Shown in pieces: positions 53,171 to 62,662 of a stretch of DNA of 64,000 bases. How positions within the stretch are numbered: the stretch's first letter is position 1; each line of letters starts with the position of its first letter. Under the pieces are notes generated by a model. The model was given only the letters and a program-made list of their open reading frames with translations, had not been told where the DNA came from and did no database searches. Source of the stretch: Pseudomonas sp. ICMP22404 (lineage in GTDB: Bacteria; Pseudomonadota; Gammaproteobacteria; Pseudomonadales; Pseudomonadaceae); assembly GCF_006227205.1 (NCBI RefSeq), contig NZ_VCNG01000004.1, positions 124,001 to 188,000 on the forward strand, in the 5' to 3' direction. A program made the translations under genes and the position numbers.

Positions 53171-54331
53171 TCAATTCAGGAATGGTTCGTAGCTGTCCGA
53201 AAACAGCGAACGGCCAATGATCAGTTTCATGACCTCGGAAGTACCCGCCAGAATGCGCATGACGCGACCGTCGTTGAACAGGCGACAGATGGGGTACTCC
53301 AGCATGTAGCCGGCCCCCCCATGCAGTTGCACGCCAAGATCGAGCATCTTCCAGAGGATTTCGCTCGACAGCAGCTTGGCTCTGGCCGCGCGTACCGCAT
53401 CCAGCTCGCCGGCGTTCAGCCAGGAAACGCATTGGTCGACATAGACTTGAGCCATGTCGATATCCGCGCTGACATCGGCTAGCACGAACTGGGTGTTCTG
53501 CTGGGCGGACAGCGGCTTGCCAAAGACCTTGCGCTCCATGACGAAAGTTCGCGTGATGTCGAAGGCCTTGTGCGCCATGGCAAGGTTCTGCACCGACGCT
53601 ATCAGCCGCTCTTCGGCCAGCCCCTGCATCAGGTAGTGGAAGCCCTTAGCTGGGTCGCCCAGAACGTGGGTCTTGGGCACCTTGACGTTGCTGAAGAACA
53701 GCTCGGCGGTGTCCTGCGCCTGCAAACCCATTTTTTCCAGCTTGCGGCCACGCTCAAAGCCCGGCATGCCGCGCTCGACCAGCAACAGCGCCATTGCGTG
53801 CGGGTTGTTCTGTGGATCAGTCTTGGCCACCACGACCACGACATCCGCCAACAGGCCGTTGGAGATATAGGTCTTGGCACCATTGAGCACATAGTGATCG
53901 CCCATATCGAGCGCCGTGCTGCGCATGCCGGACAGGTCACTGCCGGCATCCGGCTCGGTCATGGCAACAGCGAGAATCGTCTCGCCCGAGGCGCACCGAG
54001 GCAGGAATCGGGCCTTCTGTTCGTCATTGCCGAACTTGCCGATATAGGGGCCGACAAGCCGACTGTGCAAGGGTGCGAAGAACTCAAAGACATCGGCGCG
54101 GGCGATTTCCTCGATAATGATCTGCTCGAAGCGAAAATCGGTGTCACCCATGCCACCGTACTGTTCGTCCGGCCAAATCATCAGGAAACCCTGTTCGCCG
54201 GCCTTGCGGTAGGCCTCGCGATCAATCACGCCGGCCTTGCGCCAGCGCTCCATGTTCGGCACGATTTCCTGTTCCAGGAAGCGCCTGTAGGCCTCCCGAA
54301 AAATTGACTGATCTTCTGTAAAACGTCTCAT
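53171..54331 (-). CDS. Acyl-CoA dehydrogenase
   Basis: ATG at 54331 gives 386 residues opening MRRFTEDQSIFREAYRRFLE; the frame upstream is antisense-like and overlaps the FadB gene. Motifs AMTEPDAGSDLSGM and KTYISNGLLAD for FAD, QLHGGAGYMLEYPICRLFND, and a C-terminal ILAGTSEVMK in which the usual catalytic Glu of the EGT(S/T) motif is replaced: the triad reads AGTSE. In this subfamily the base may come from elsewhere (as in long-chain and isovaleryl types); this needs alignment. It follows the FadB-like gene by 38 bp and precedes the SDR. Confidence 0.92.
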   Translation of the reverse strand: MRRFTEDQSIFREAYRRFLEQEIVPNMERWRKAGVIDREAYRKAGEQGFLMIWPDEQYGGMGDTDFRFEQIIIEEIARADVFEFFAPLHSRLVGPYIGKFGNDEQKARFLPRCASGETILAVAMTEPDAGSDLSGMRSTALDMGDHYVLNGAKTYISNGLLADVVVVVAKTDPQNNPHAMALLLVERGMPGFERGRKLEKMGLQAQDTAELFFSNVKVPKTHVLGDPAKGFHYLMQGLAEERLIASVQNLAMAHKAFDITRTFVMERKVFGKPLSAQQNTQFVLADVSADIDMAQVYVDQCVSWLNAGELDAVRAARAKLLSSEILWKMLDLGVQLHGGAGYMLEYPICRLFNDGRVMRILAGTSEVMKLIIGRSLFSDSYEPFLN

Positions 54332-54369
54332 AGCTGCCTCATGGGTTGCAGGGAAAAAGCTGGACGCCT

Positions 54370-56517
54370 TCAGGCGAACAGCTCGCCCGTCTCGGCTTTT
54401 TCCACCACAATCGTCGGCGGCTCGAAGCGCTCGCCGTACTTGGCGGCCAGCTCGCGGCAGCGAGCGACGAAACGTTCGGCACCGTAGGTGTTGACGAACT
54501 GAATGAAGCCGCCAGTCCAGACCGGCGCGCCAATGCCCATGATCGAGCCGATATTGCCGTCGGCCACGGTGCGCAGAACGTTCTCCTGCAGGCACTTGAG
54601 CGTCTCGATGACTTGGCGGAACAGCAGCCGATCCTTGATATCGACATCGGCGATCTGCTGGTCCGGCCGGTAATAAAGCTCGAAGAGTTTTGCCCAGATA
54701 GACTTGCTTCCGTCCTCGGCGTACTCGTAGAAGCCGCCACCGTGATGGCGGCCGGCCCGGCCAAAGTCACTGATCAGGGTATTGATCACCTCGCGGAACA
54801 CTTTCTGCTCGCCAAAGCGGTCCAGCATGCCCATTTGCTTCCAGGTCTCGGCGGCCTTGCGGCTGAGTTCCAGGCTCACTTCATCATGCACGGCCAGTGG
54901 CCCTAACGGCATGCCTACAGCCTTGCCGAGGTTGTCGATGAGTTGCGGATGATTACCTTCGTGCAGCAGGCGAACGCCTTCGTCCAAGTAGGTACCGAAG
55001 GTGCGCGAAGTGAAGAAGGCCAGCGAATCGTTGACCACGATCGGCGTCTTGCGAATCTGCAGCGCATAGTCGAAGGCCTTGGCCAAGGTTTCTTCGCTGG
55101 TCTTCTCGCCGCAGATGATTTCCACCAGAGGCATTTTGTCGACCGGGGAGAAGAAGTGGATACCGATGAAGTTCTCCGGTTTGCTGGCAGCCTCGGCCAA
55201 CTGGGAGATGGGCAGCGACGAGGTGTTCGAACCGAACACGCCGCCCTCGACGAGATAGTGCTCGCTCTGCGCGGTGACCTTCTTCTTGACTTCGATGTTC
55301 TCGAACACGGTTTCGATAATCAGGTCGCAGCCCGCCAGATCGCTGTCTGCTGCCGAAGCGGTGATCAGGCTCAGCACAGCCGCCTTCTTCGCCTCATCCA
55401 TCCGACCTTGCTGGACCTGCTTGGCCAGCAGCTTCTCGGAATAGGCTTTGCCCTTCTCGGCCGCATCGATGGACATGTCTTTGAGCACTACCTCGATGCC
55501 GGCGACGGCACTGACATAGGCAATACCCTGCCCCATCATGCCGGCACCCAGAACGCCGACCTTCTTTACCATACTCTTGGCAACGCCCTTGGGCCGGCTC
55601 TCACCGCCATTGAGCTTGTTCATCTGGAAGAAGAAGGTGGTGATCTGGTTCTTCGCCTCCGGAGTACCGACCAGGTAGGTCAGGCCACGACTCTCGATGC
55701 GCAGCGCGGTATCGAAGTCCAGTCGTGCGGCTTCGATGGCACAGTCGAGTATCTGCTCGGGAGCAGGCAACAGACCGCGGGTCTTCCTGCGCAGCATGGG
55801 CGGCGCGGCGGCAATCAGTTGGGCCAGAGCGGGCGTGCCGGCACGCCCGCCAGGGATCTTGTAACCCTTCTGATCCCAGGGCTGAGCGGCGACGACCGGG
55901 TTGTCGCGATTGTGGAGGAGCCAGGCCTTGGCACGCGGCAGCAGTTGTTCGATATCGCTGACCACTTCATGGATCAGGCCGGCAACCAGCGCTTCCTGAG
56001 CCCCGACCTTTTTGCCTTCGAACAAGAACGGCAACGCCTTTTCCAGACCGACCAGATTGACCGTACGCACAATGCCACCACCGCCAGGCAGCAGACCGAG
56101 ACTGACCTCCGGCAGGCCGATCTGCACGGCCTTGCTGTCCAAGGCGATGCGATAGTTGCATGCAAGGCAGAGTTCGAAGCCGCCCCCCAGGGCCGCACCA
56201 TTGATTGCCGCGACCACCGGCACCGGCAGTTTTTCCAGGCGGCGGAACTGCTCTTTCATGCCGTCCAGCATCCGCATGAACGTGGCCTCGTCGCCCTTGC
56301 GGAACGCCAGCAATTCATTCAGATCACCGCCAGCGAAAAACACCTTCTTGGCCGAGGTAATCACCACGCCGCTCAGGCCGGCCTCCTGCTCCAGGCGCGC
56401 CACGGTCTGCCCCATGGCATCGCGGTACTCCTGATTCATGCAGTTGACCGGGCCGGTCATGTTCATGGTGATCGTCACGATGCCGTCGGCATCCTTATCA
56501 TAGGAAAATACGCTCAT
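54370..56517 (-). CDS. FadB/FadJ-like bifunctional enoyl-CoA hydratase/3-hydroxyacyl-CoA dehydrogenase
   Basis: A 715-residue fusion. The crotonase domain (1-190) has GAALGGGFELCLACN and LPEVSLGLLPGGGG; the dehydrogenase domain has the NAD motif VGVLGAGMMGQGIAYVS from about residue 315, NTSSLPI and HFFSPVDKMPLVE, and a helical C-terminal dimer region to about 700. It carries out two steps of beta-oxidation. The gene is 19 bp after the thiolase gene, so the two form a thiolase-multienzyme pair; the order thiolase first differs from the classic fadBA of E. coli. Confidence 0.95.
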   Translation of the reverse strand: MSVFSYDKDADGIVTITMNMTGPVNCMNQEYRDAMGQTVARLEQEAGLSGVVITSAKKVFFAGGDLNELLAFRKGDEATFMRMLDGMKEQFRRLEKLPVPVVAAINGAALGGGFELCLACNYRIALDSKAVQIGLPEVSLGLLPGGGGIVRTVNLVGLEKALPFLFEGKKVGAQEALVAGLIHEVVSDIEQLLPRAKAWLLHNRDNPVVAAQPWDQKGYKIPGGRAGTPALAQLIAAAPPMLRRKTRGLLPAPEQILDCAIEAARLDFDTALRIESRGLTYLVGTPEAKNQITTFFFQMNKLNGGESRPKGVAKSMVKKVGVLGAGMMGQGIAYVSAVAGIEVVLKDMSIDAAEKGKAYSEKLLAKQVQQGRMDEAKKAAVLSLITASAADSDLAGCDLIIETVFENIEVKKKVTAQSEHYLVEGGVFGSNTSSLPISQLAEAASKPENFIGIHFFSPVDKMPLVEIICGEKTSEETLAKAFDYALQIRKTPIVVNDSLAFFTSRTFGTYLDEGVRLLHEGNHPQLIDNLGKAVGMPLGPLAVHDEVSLELSRKAAETWKQMGMLDRFGEQKVFREVINTLISDFGRAGRHHGGGFYEYAEDGSKSIWAKLFELYYRPDQQIADVDIKDRLLFRQVIETLKCLQENVLRTVADGNIGSIMGIGAPVWTGGFIQFVNTYGAERFVARCRELAAKYGERFEPPTIVVEKAETGELFA

Positions 56518-56536
56518 CTTTCAGTCCCCAGTCCTG

Positions 56537-57745
56537 TTACACGCGCTCGATGATGGTCGAGATACCCATGCCGCCACCCACGCACAGAGAAATCATGGCG
56601 CGCTTGAGATTGCGGCGTTCCAGTTCATCGAGCATCACGCCGATCAGCATCGCGCCAGTCGCACCCAACGGATGACCGAGGGCAATGGCACCACCATTGA
56701 CGTTGGTAATTTCATGGCTGATGCCCAGATCCTTCATGTAGCGCAACGCGACCGAAGCGAAGGCCTCGTTGATTTCCCACAGGTCGATATCCGCGACGGT
56801 CAAGCCTGCTTTGCCCAGGCACTTTTTCGCGGCTGGACCAGGGCCGGTCAACATGATGATCGGGTCGGTGGAAAGCACGGCGGTGGCGACGATACGCCCG
56901 CGCGGCTGTAGGCCCAGGTCCTTGCCCGCCTTCTCGCTGCCGATCAGCACGGCGGCCGAGCCATCAACGATGCCGGAGGAGTTGCCGGGGGTGTGCACAT
57001 GGTTCACACGGTCGTACTGGGGGTACTTGCCCAGCATGATGTCATCGAAGCCAATGTGTCCCATCTGCTCGAAAGAGGGCTTGAGCCCGCCCAGCGTTTC
57101 CAGCGTCGTACCCGACTTGATGAAATCGTCGCGGTCGAGGATGACCAGGCCATTGCGATCGCTGACCGGCACCACCGACTTGTCGAAATAGCCGTTATCG
57201 CGCGCGAACGCGGCGCGGCGCTGGGACTCGACGGCATAACGATCGACATCCTGGCGACTGTAGCCATCGATAGTGGCAATCATGTCCGCGCCAATACCCT
57301 GCGGAACGAAACCGGTTTTCAGGCAGAACGCGGCATCGCCGCCCATCACGCCGCCGTTGGAGCCCATCGGTACTCGCGACATGCACTCGACGCCGCCCGC
57401 CACCACCAGGTCTTCCCAGCCAGAAGCAATCTTCTGCGCAGCGAAATTCACGGCTTCCAGCCCGGACGCGCAGAAGCGATCAAGTTGCACACCCGCAACG
57501 GATTCGTCCCAACCAGCGTTCTGCACCACCATCTTGGCGACGTTGCTGCCCTGCTCGCCCGCCGGGGTCACACAACCAAAGACCACGTCATCCACATAAG
57601 CGGTATCCAGATCCAGCCGGCTTTGCAGCGCATTCAGCACCCCGGCTCCCAAGTCGATCGGCTTCACCTCATGCAGGGTACCGTCAGATTTCCCTTTACT
57701 GCGGGGGGTTCGAACAGCGTCGTAAATAAAGGCTTGATGTGCCAT
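56537..57745 (-). CDS. Acetyl-CoA acyltransferase (thiolase)
   Basis: A 402-residue thiolase with AGAGGAG before its ATG. The nucleophile is Cys92 in [11 protein letters not shown]; the other catalytic residues are His358 in [12 protein letters not shown] and Cys388 in SLCVGGGMG. It cleaves 3-ketoacyl-CoA with CoA, the last step of each beta-oxidation turn. First gene of the leftward run, with 360 bp upstream gap divergent from the chemoreceptor gene. Confidence 0.95.
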   Translation of the reverse strand: MAHQAFIYDAVRTPRSKGKSDGTLHEVKPIDLGAGVLNALQSRLDLDTAYVDDVVFGCVTPAGEQGSNVAKMVVQNAGWDESVAGVQLDRFCASGLEAVNFAAQKIASGWEDLVVAGGVECMSRVPMGSNGGVMGGDAAFCLKTGFVPQGIGADMIATIDGYSRQDVDRYAVESQRRAAFARDNGYFDKSVVPVSDRNGLVILDRDDFIKSGTTLETLGGLKPSFEQMGHIGFDDIMLGKYPQYDRVNHVHTPGNSSGIVDGSAAVLIGSEKAGKDLGLQPRGRIVATAVLSTDPIIMLTGPGPAAKKCLGKAGLTVADIDLWEINEAFASVALRYMKDLGISHEITNVNGGAIALGHPLGATGAMLIGVMLDELERRNLKRAMISLCVGGGMGISTIIERV

Positions 57746-58105
57746 AGCACTCCTCTGGCGTATCTGTGCAGATAAGTGATCGCGACCTCAGGCCCATGTA
57801 TGGGCCTGTGTGGCCGAATTAGTTGCAACGGTTGAGCGATTGCACGGGTGAGCCAATCGTCCTGCCGCAATAGTCAGCGCTTGTTCGCCACACGCCCCCT
57901 CCCAATAAGAGAGGGCGAAGCCATGAACCGATACGGAGGCAGGCCCCAGCCACGCCCTTTCCAGAGGCCTCAAACACGACCGGGTAGCAGCCCCCCCGTC
58001 CGGAGAGGTGGACCGATTTCGCTGCCGACATAGCCTGTCGCTCAAAGCAGGCCGCAGAGTGGCGTCCCGTGTCTGCACAACGCCTGGGGCTACAGGGAAC
58101 TCTTT
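57746..58105. other. Divergent promoter gap of thiolase and chemoreceptor genes
   Basis: 360 bp without a gene. Contains GC hairpin copy 9 at 57897. No further structure was found. Confidence 0.4.
57897..57915. repeat. GC hairpin family, copy 9
   Basis: CCCTCCC with GAGAGGG, loop AATAA; one of seven pairs is broken, at the same position as in copy 10. Confidence 0.5.
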
Positions 58106-59809
58106 ATGGCATTCACGATACGAGCAAAGCTGTCGAGCCTCGTGATCACCTCACTCGGCGCTATTGCCCTGGTGGGTGCAGCCGGCTGGCTGGCAGTCAG
58201 CACATCGGGGCAATCGGCACGGGATCTGAGCGAACTGACCTTGCCGGCGATCGTTGCACTCAATCAATTGCGCGTGGCCCGCCTCAACCTGTCCGAGGCG
58301 GCGCAAGACGCGCGCACCTGGAGCATCGGCGACGAAGTCGGCCTGACCGACTCCGACCGTGAAGATATCCTTGAGAACGCCAGGCAGACCTTCGTCAACC
58401 TGGTCAAGGTACAGGAGGAAACAGCCGCCACGAGCGCTACCGCGTTCGCCATCTATGACGCCATGCACAAACGCGAGGAGGAACAGGCGCTGTGGGATGA
58501 GTTCAAAGAACTCTGGGTCGAGATCCAGCGTGAGGACGCCTTCCAGGCGACCATTGCCAAGCGCCTGAGCCAGGTGACGGAGTGGGTTGAACTGCGCTCT
58601 GCCGTTCTCGAATACTCAGGCACCTCGCGCATGTGGGCCAATATGGCGTTCAAGGTAGGCCCGCCGCTCGACGCCCTGCATAAGCTCAACCTGCAGGCAG
58701 CCGCAGTCGAGCGCGCCGAGAATGAAGAAAAGATCGAGCGGTCGCTGATCCTCGCCCTGGTTGTGGGGCTGTCTGCCTCGGCCGTGCAATTGCTATTGGC
58801 AATTCTGGTGATCCGCAGCGTGACCCACGCATTCGATACTGTCAGGGGGATCGTCGTCACGGTCGCCACGACGAGAGACTTGCGCGCGCGCGCCAAGCTC
58901 ACCGGTGGCCAGGAGACCGCCGAAACCGGCGCGGCCATCAACAGCTTGCTGGCACGCTTGCAGGAGTCTCTCCAGGACGTTCACGGGGCGGCCTCCTCTG
59001 TTGCAGCAACCTCTGCCGATATTTCAAGGTCCGGCCTGGAAGTGAGAGAGAGTGCCGAAGCGCAAAGCGCCTCGGCACTGGCCATTTCCACGGACATCGC
59101 CGAGCTCAACGATGGCATATCGGTTATCTCGGGCAGCACCCAGGGCCTGCTCAAACAGGCTGAAGACGCGGAGATCGTTGTCGCCGAAGGGGCCAAGCAA
59201 CTCGATCAATCGGCTCTCCAAATCGGCAAGATCGTCTCTTCGGTAGAACTCGCCAGCGAGACGGTCTCCAGGTTGGAGTCGGAGTCGAACAACATCTCCC
59301 AGATTATCTCAGTGATCCAGGAAGTGGCTGTGCAGACCAACTTGTTGGCACTGAACGCCGCCATCGAAGCGGCTCGCGCCGGTCAACACGGCCGGGGTTT
59401 CGCAGTGGTGGCTGACGAGGTGCGCAGTCTCGCGCAGCGGACAACCCGCTCCACTACCGAGATCAGCGCGCTGATCGAGGGCATTCAAGGTTCGGTGCGG
59501 CGCACCATCGACAACATGAGCGACATGGTCGTGCTCGCTCAGCAGAGCAAGACCAAGTCCGCCGATGCACGCTCACAGATGTCAGCCATCCTCACGATCA
59601 CCATGGACTTGCGCCAGGCCATCGACAGCGTAACCGTCGCTCTGGATGGTCAGCAAAGCGCAACGCAACAGATTGCCCAGCGAATCGGTGAAGTCTCCAG
59701 GGTCAGCACCCGCAACTGTGAAACCGCCAGCCAGGTCGCCACGCTGTCGAGCGCGCTCGATGACGCCTCCGATTCCTTGCGCGAGGTTGTAGGGCGTTTC
59801 AAATTCTAG
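58106..59809 (+). CDS. Methyl-accepting chemotaxis protein 1
   Basis: A 567-residue chemoreceptor with AGGGA before the ATG. First membrane segment about 8-30, a periplasmic helical ligand domain (about 32-210, four-helix bundle look), second segment about 212-235, a HAMP region, and a cytoplasmic signalling hairpin containing the highly conserved [21 protein letters not shown]-type tip (about 405-425). It should steer swimming toward or away from a compound. Its place between the beta-oxidation operon and a CoA-ligase gene suggests the ligand is the pathway substrate. It is 70 bp upstream of the ligase gene, same strand. Confidence 0.93.
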   Translation: MAFTIRAKLSSLVITSLGAIALVGAAGWLAVSTSGQSARDLSELTLPAIVALNQLRVARLNLSEAAQDARTWSIGDEVGLTDSDREDILENARQTFVNLVKVQEETAATSATAFAIYDAMHKREEEQALWDEFKELWVEIQREDAFQATIAKRLSQVTEWVELRSAVLEYSGTSRMWANMAFKVGPPLDALHKLNLQAAAVERAENEEKIERSLILALVVGLSASAVQLLLAILVIRSVTHAFDTVRGIVVTVATTRDLRARAKLTGGQETAETGAAINSLLARLQESLQDVHGAASSVAATSADISRSGLEVRESAEAQSASALAISTDIAELNDGISVISGSTQGLLKQAEDAEIVVAEGAKQLDQSALQIGKIVSSVELASETVSRLESESNNISQIISVIQEVAVQTNLLALNAAIEAARAGQHGRGFAVVADEVRSLAQRTTRSTTEISALIEGIQGSVRRTIDNMSDMVVLAQQSKTKSADARSQMSAILTITMDLRQAIDSVTVALDGQQSATQQIAQRIGEVSRVSTRNCETASQVATLSSALDDASDSLREVVGRFKF

Positions 59810-59879
59810 GTGTACCCCAGGGCCTGGGGCTCCCTGAACGACACGATCGGATGCACACTACGGCGTAGTCGGGAGGCCT

Positions 59880-61460
59880 ATGAACACCACAACGTTTGAC
59901 CGATCCTTGATCGCCATTGTCGACGATGCATGCGAAACCCATGCGGACGAGACCTGCCTGGAGTTTCAAGGAGAACGCTATACCTATCGCCAGGTCCAGC
60001 AAGCAACCGTGCGTACTGCCAATGCATTGATTGCGTCGGGATTTCGCAAAGGCATGAAAGGCGCGGTATACAGCCAGAACTCCGCCAAGGCTTTTATCGT
60101 GATGCTGGGCATCATCCGGGCCGGCGGTGCCTGGATACCGATCAACCCCCGCAATGCGCAAACTGAAAACATCAGCGCATTGTGCAGCCTGCAGTGCAAT
60201 GCCGTGTTCTATCAAGAATGCTTCGCGGCCTCGGTCGCGGCCGTCGAGATGGCCTGCAGCGAACTGAAGATCAAGGTTTCGCTCGATGCAGCTTGCGGCG
60301 GCCTGGATGACTGGTTAGCGGACGCCAATGACACCCCGCCTGACGTGCCGCTGCAGCCCAATGACCTGGTATCGATCCCGATGACCGGCGGCACTACTGG
60401 GGCTGCGAAAGGCGTCATGCAGAGTCACGGCAACTTCGCCGCGCTTACCCATGCCATGTGCCTGGACTACGAAGGCCGGCCTGAGCGTCCCGTGCTGCTG
60501 TGCGCAGCGCCAATGACACATGTGGGCGGTCGGACAATGTTGACATCGATGGCGGCTGGGGCCACGTTCGTCATCCTCGACCACGTCGATCCACAGTGGA
60601 TCCTGCGACTGATCCAGGAAAAGCGTATCAGCGATATTTTCCTACCCCCGACGGCAATCTCCACCCTGCTGGACCAGCCCAATGTCAGGGACTTCGACTA
60701 CTCCAGCCTGAGAGCCGTCACCAGTGGCGCCGCCCCCATCTCCATCCAACGCCTGAAACAAGCCATGGATGTTTTCGGACCGGTCATGTACGTCCGTTTT
60801 GGGCAGACTGAATGCCCCATGTTCATTTCGGTGCTCAAGCCGCAGGACATCTCTGTAGAGGATGTTGCCAGCGCAGACGGTGTATCCGACCAGCGCTTGA
60901 AAAGCGTCGGACGAGCAACGCCGATTTCGCAACTGGCCATCTTGAGTGAGGATGGCGCGCCGCTTCCAGTCGGAGACCGAGGTGAGATTGGGGTCAAAGG
61001 TCCAATGGTATCGCTGGGCTATTACGACAACCCGAAAGAAACCGCCAGGGTTCGCAAGAGCGGCTGGCACCTGACAGGTGATATCGGCTACATGGACGAG
61101 GACGGTTTTCTATTCATTGTCGACCGCAAGAAAGACATGATCATCAGCGGGGGTTTCAATGTCTACTCCGCTGAAGTCGAACAGGCATTGATGTCCATTC
61201 CTGGCGTGGAAACGGCTGCCGTAATAGGGGTGCCCAGCGCCAGATGGGGCGAGGAAGTCAAAGCGGTGATCAAGTTGGCGGCGGGTACCCAGTTATCTGC
61301 CGAACAGATCATCGAACAATGCAAGCTGCGAATCGGTAGCGTCAAAGCCCCCAAGTCCATTGATCTTGTCTATTCATTTCCGCAAACCGCCCTGGGCAAA
61401 CTGGACAAGAAAAAGCTGCGCAGCCGCTACTGGCCGGACGAACAACACGCTGATCGCTAG
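59880..61460 (+). CDS. AMP-forming acyl-CoA ligase 2
   Basis: A 526-residue adenylate-forming enzyme, with GGGAGG before the ATG. P-loop-like MTGGTTGAAKGVMQSH, RFGQTECPMF, GWHLTGDIGYMDEDGF, IISGGFNVYSAEVE and the Lys in TALGKLDKKKLR. It is clearly distinct from the first ligase, and of the type that uses aromatic or branched carboxylic acids as well as fatty acids. It follows the chemoreceptor gene at 70 bp, so sensing and activation may be co-expressed. Confidence 0.93.
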   Translation: MNTTTFDRSLIAIVDDACETHADETCLEFQGERYTYRQVQQATVRTANALIASGFRKGMKGAVYSQNSAKAFIVMLGIIRAGGAWIPINPRNAQTENISALCSLQCNAVFYQECFAASVAAVEMACSELKIKVSLDAACGGLDDWLADANDTPPDVPLQPNDLVSIPMTGGTTGAAKGVMQSHGNFAALTHAMCLDYEGRPERPVLLCAAPMTHVGGRTMLTSMAAGATFVILDHVDPQWILRLIQEKRISDIFLPPTAISTLLDQPNVRDFDYSSLRAVTSGAAPISIQRLKQAMDVFGPVMYVRFGQTECPMFISVLKPQDISVEDVASADGVSDQRLKSVGRATPISQLAILSEDGAPLPVGDRGEIGVKGPMVSLGYYDNPKETARVRKSGWHLTGDIGYMDEDGFLFIVDRKKDMIISGGFNVYSAEVEQALMSIPGVETAAVIGVPSARWGEEVKAVIKLAAGTQLSAEQIIEQCKLRIGSVKAPKSIDLVYSFPQTALGKLDKKKLRSRYWPDEQHADR

Positions 61461-61507
61461 TCGATTGACGCAGTGCTCGTTGCCCCACCAACAGCGCACG
61501 CAACGAA

Positions 61508-62362
61508 TTACTTCCCGACGAAGTGGGGTGCGCGCTTTTCAAGAAATGCATTCGCCCCCTCCGCAAAGTCCTGCGTAAAACCCAAAACCCGCTGCAGATC
61601 ACGCTCAAGAGTGACTTGTTCGACAAAAGAATGCTGGGTCGACTCACGCAGGGCGCGCTTGGTCATTTGCAGGGCCAACGGAGGCATGCTCGCCAATTTG
61701 CGCGCAATAGCGTCAGCCTCAGCCGGCAACTGCTCATCCTCGACACACTTCCAGATCAACCCCCACTTCTCGGCCTCCTCCGCACTGAGCCGTTCGGCCA
61801 AGAGCGCCAGCCCCATAGCCCGCGCAGTACCGACAAGCCGTGGTAGGAAGAAAGTACCGCCCATGTCCGGCATCAGGCCGATCTTGGTGAAGGCCTGGAG
61901 AAAGCTCGCCGATTTCGCTGCGACTGCGATATCGCAACACAAGACGAAGTTGACGCCGGCACCTGCGGTCACGCCGTTCACCGCACAAACGACGGGCTTT
62001 GCCATCGACAGCAGCTTCTCGGCGATCGGGTTGTATTGCTGCTGGATCACATCGCCCAAGTCAGGCGCAGATCCTTTCATCGACGCCTGGTTCAGGTCGG
62101 CACCCGCACAGAAGCCACGCCCTTTCGCCTGGATCAGCAGCACCCGCACCTCGGAACTGGCTTCGCAATGCAACAACGCATGCAGGATTTGCGCATTCAT
62201 CTCTGCCGACAAACTGTTGAGTCGCTCCGGTTGGTTCAACGTGAGGCGGGCAACGCCGTCTGTGATTTCCAGCGTGATGCTTCGATAGTCCAACTCGGTC
62301 ACCTCATGATTATATTGATGAATAGCCAGGCCTACCTCGCAAGCAATCCACTCTGCCGGCAC
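61508..62362 (-). CDS. PaaG-like enoyl-CoA isomerase/hydratase
   Basis: A 284-residue frame of the crotonase family. The part reading GLMPDMGGTFFLPRLVG has Asp where hydratases have Glu, as in PaaG (2-(1,2-epoxy-1,2-dihydrophenyl)acetyl-CoA isomerase), and AMGLALLAERLSAEEAEKWG follows PaaG closely. So double-bond isomerisation, rather than simple hydration, is likely. No other phenylacetate gene is in the window. The ATG at 62362 lacks a good ribosome-binding site; a TTG at 62293 with AGGTGA before it gives a more typical length of 261 and may be the true start. It is convergent with the ligase gene. Confidence 0.85.
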   Translation of the reverse strand: MPAEWIACEVGLAIHQYNHEVTELDYRSITLEITDGVARLTLNQPERLNSLSAEMNAQILHALLHCEASSEVRVLLIQAKGRGFCAGADLNQASMKGSAPDLGDVIQQQYNPIAEKLLSMAKPVVCAVNGVTAGAGVNFVLCCDIAVAAKSASFLQAFTKIGLMPDMGGTFFLPRLVGTARAMGLALLAERLSAEEAEKWGLIWKCVEDEQLPAEADAIARKLASMPPLALQMTKRALRESTQHSFVEQVTLERDLQRVLGFTQDFAEGANAFLEKRAPHFVGK

Positions 62363-62400
62363 TTCTGGTGTTGAGCTTGATTAAAAAAACGGACTGCCTC

Positions 62401-62419
62401 CCCTCCCAAGTAGAGAGGG
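62401..62419. repeat. GC hairpin family, copy 10
   Basis: CCCTCCC with GAGAGGG, loop AAGTA; the broken pair matches that in copy 9. Confidence 0.5.
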
Positions 62420-62562
62420 TAGAGAAGCGAATTTCCGGGAAGTGATGATATGCGCGCTATGACAGCCCAAAAACATGCGCTGCTGGGCAAGTCGCGCAAC
62501 GCTTTCAGTCACAGGAACAGCTTGTTGAGAACAGGGGTGGTTTCAGTGGGTTTCGCTCGAAC

Positions 62563-62587
62563 AAAAAAAGAGCCTTGCGGCCCTTTT
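62563..62587 (-). terminator. Intrinsic terminator of the second chemoreceptor gene
   Basis: On the minus strand: AAAAGGGCC, loop GCAA, GGCTCTTTT, followed by more T. Nine pairs with one G-U pair, 75 bp after the stop. Confidence 0.75.
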
Positions 62588-62662
62588 CTATCTGACGCTT
62601 ACGTGCTCGCGCCTCTTCGCGATGGTTGTGAATTCAGCTATCGATACAGGAACGACTCGATT

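Larger units (their letters stand above)
62363..62662. other. Gap between PaaG-like gene and second chemoreceptor
   Basis: 300 bp without a gene; it holds hairpin copy 10 and the terminator of the chemoreceptor gene. A plus-strand frame (62450-62788) has no ribosome-binding site and overlaps the receptor's end. Confidence 0.45.

Noticed and set aside
54943-56553. Long plus-strand open frame of 536 codons
   Set aside because: It lies antisense to the FadB-like gene, which has clear domains; long antisense frames are common in high-GC DNA, and this one has no family or ribosome-binding site.
59815-59829. CCCCAGG/CCTGGGG palindrome as an eleventh member of the hairpin family
   Set aside because: The stem sequence differs and the central spacer is one base, so it does not fit the pattern with a five-base loop.
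27476-62419. CRISPR array made of the repeated GC elements
   Set aside because: The copies are kilobases apart, have no spacers between neighbouring repeats and no cas genes are nearby.
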